From contig NZ_JAHWQX010000001.1 in the NCBI RefSeq assembly GCF_019334345.1, forward strand, positions 248,001 to 312,000: DNA of 64,000 nucleotides. The letters run 5' to 3'. Source of the stretch: Neohoeflea coraliihabitans. Its GTDB lineage: Bacteria > Pseudomonadota > Alphaproteobacteria > Rhizobiales > Rhizobiaceae. Shown here in pieces: positions 63,853 through 64,000 of this stretch; position 1 is the first letter of the stretch, and each line of letters starts with the position of its first letter. A program made the position numbers and the translations under genes. Below the pieces are notes generated by a model, which was not told the origin of the DNA, did not search any database, and saw only the letters and a program-made list of their open reading frames with translations.

Positions 63853-64000
63853 CCGTCGTTTGCGCAGGCCAGGACAGCGCCGCTGACCCCGGCGGCGGTC
63901 GGCGCTGCGAGCGGTCGCCGCAAACAATTTTGGCCGGGGTCTTGTTTCGGACACGATTATAGCCCATCTATGTCCAATCGAACTTTCGGCCGAACGACAC
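63853..64000. other. Right-edge stretch
   Basis: No complete gene. An ATG at 63970 opens a plus-strand frame (MSNRTFGRTT) that runs off the window. It lacks a visible ribosome-binding site, so it may or may not be the next gene. Confidence 0.3.

Noticed and set aside
63970-64000. Start of another gene at the right edge
   Set aside because: Only ten codons are visible, with no ribosome-binding site or recognisable sequence.

Overview
The window is high-GC, gene-dense chromosomal DNA from an alphaproteobacterium, most likely of the order Hyphomicrobiales (Rhizobiales). The evidence is the division and cell-wall (dcw) gene order running on into lpxC-bamD-recN-ligA, a UvrB with a long basic N-terminal extension, an FtsZ with a very long Ala/Pro/Gln-rich linker, a candidate CtrA site, and a meso-diaminopimelate-type MurE. 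The family or genus cannot be fixed from the sequence alone. I see no phage, insertion sequence, CRISPR array, tRNA or rRNA.

Layout. 0.2-3.6 kb: uvrB and creA on the minus strand. 3.8-7.5 kb, plus strand: a small membrane protein, a SCO copper chaperone, a CPA1-type antiporter with a TrkA-N-like tail, and prmA. 7.5-13.7 kb: a DUF1127 microprotein, aminopeptidase P, the azlCD exporter, a DUF421 membrane protein with a zinc ribbon, and a PiT phosphate transporter. 13.7-40.5 kb, minus strand: a long dcw supercluster, in transcription order mraZ-rsmH-ftsL-ftsI-murE-murF-murD-ftsW-murG-murC-murB-[GGDEF]-[sulfotransferase]-ddl-ftsQ-ftsA-ftsZ-lpxC-bamD-recN-ligA. Many of these genes overlap by 4 nt. 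Upstream of it are rnpB and a peptidoglycan-hydrolase/co-chaperone group (lytic transglycosylase, amidase, DjlA-like). 43.7-57.7 kb: two EamA transporters, 5-oxoprolinase, a GGDEF protein with a degenerate EAL domain, a GH25 lysozyme lipoprotein, an MltB-type transglycosylase, a KefB-type antiporter, an ornithine/lysine-decarboxylase-like enzyme and an amidase. 57.7-64 kb: a 25-residue membrane microprotein with its own terminator, metF with an ArsR-methyltransferase regulator, a MOSC protein, ettA and an alpha/beta hydrolase.

The dcw cluster makes lipid II and the septum: MurB-F and Ddl make the UDP-MurNAc-pentapeptide, MurG adds GlcNAc, and FtsW/FtsI polymerise and cross-link under FtsL/Q/A/Z control. 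Two departures stand out. mraY, normally between murF and murD, is absent: murF overlaps murD directly. In addition, a membrane diguanylate cyclase and a lower-GC PAPS-type sulfotransferase, with an AT-rich palindromic segment between them, sit between murB and ddl.

Regulatory sequence that can be read directly: four TGGGN repeats at exact 10-bp spacing upstream of mraZ (a MraZ operator); a TTAA-N7-TTAA CtrA-like site upstream of lpxC; an ArsR-type palindrome upstream of the metF operon; perfect inverted repeats upstream of azlC and of the DUF1127 gene; and a structured leader upstream of the decarboxylase.
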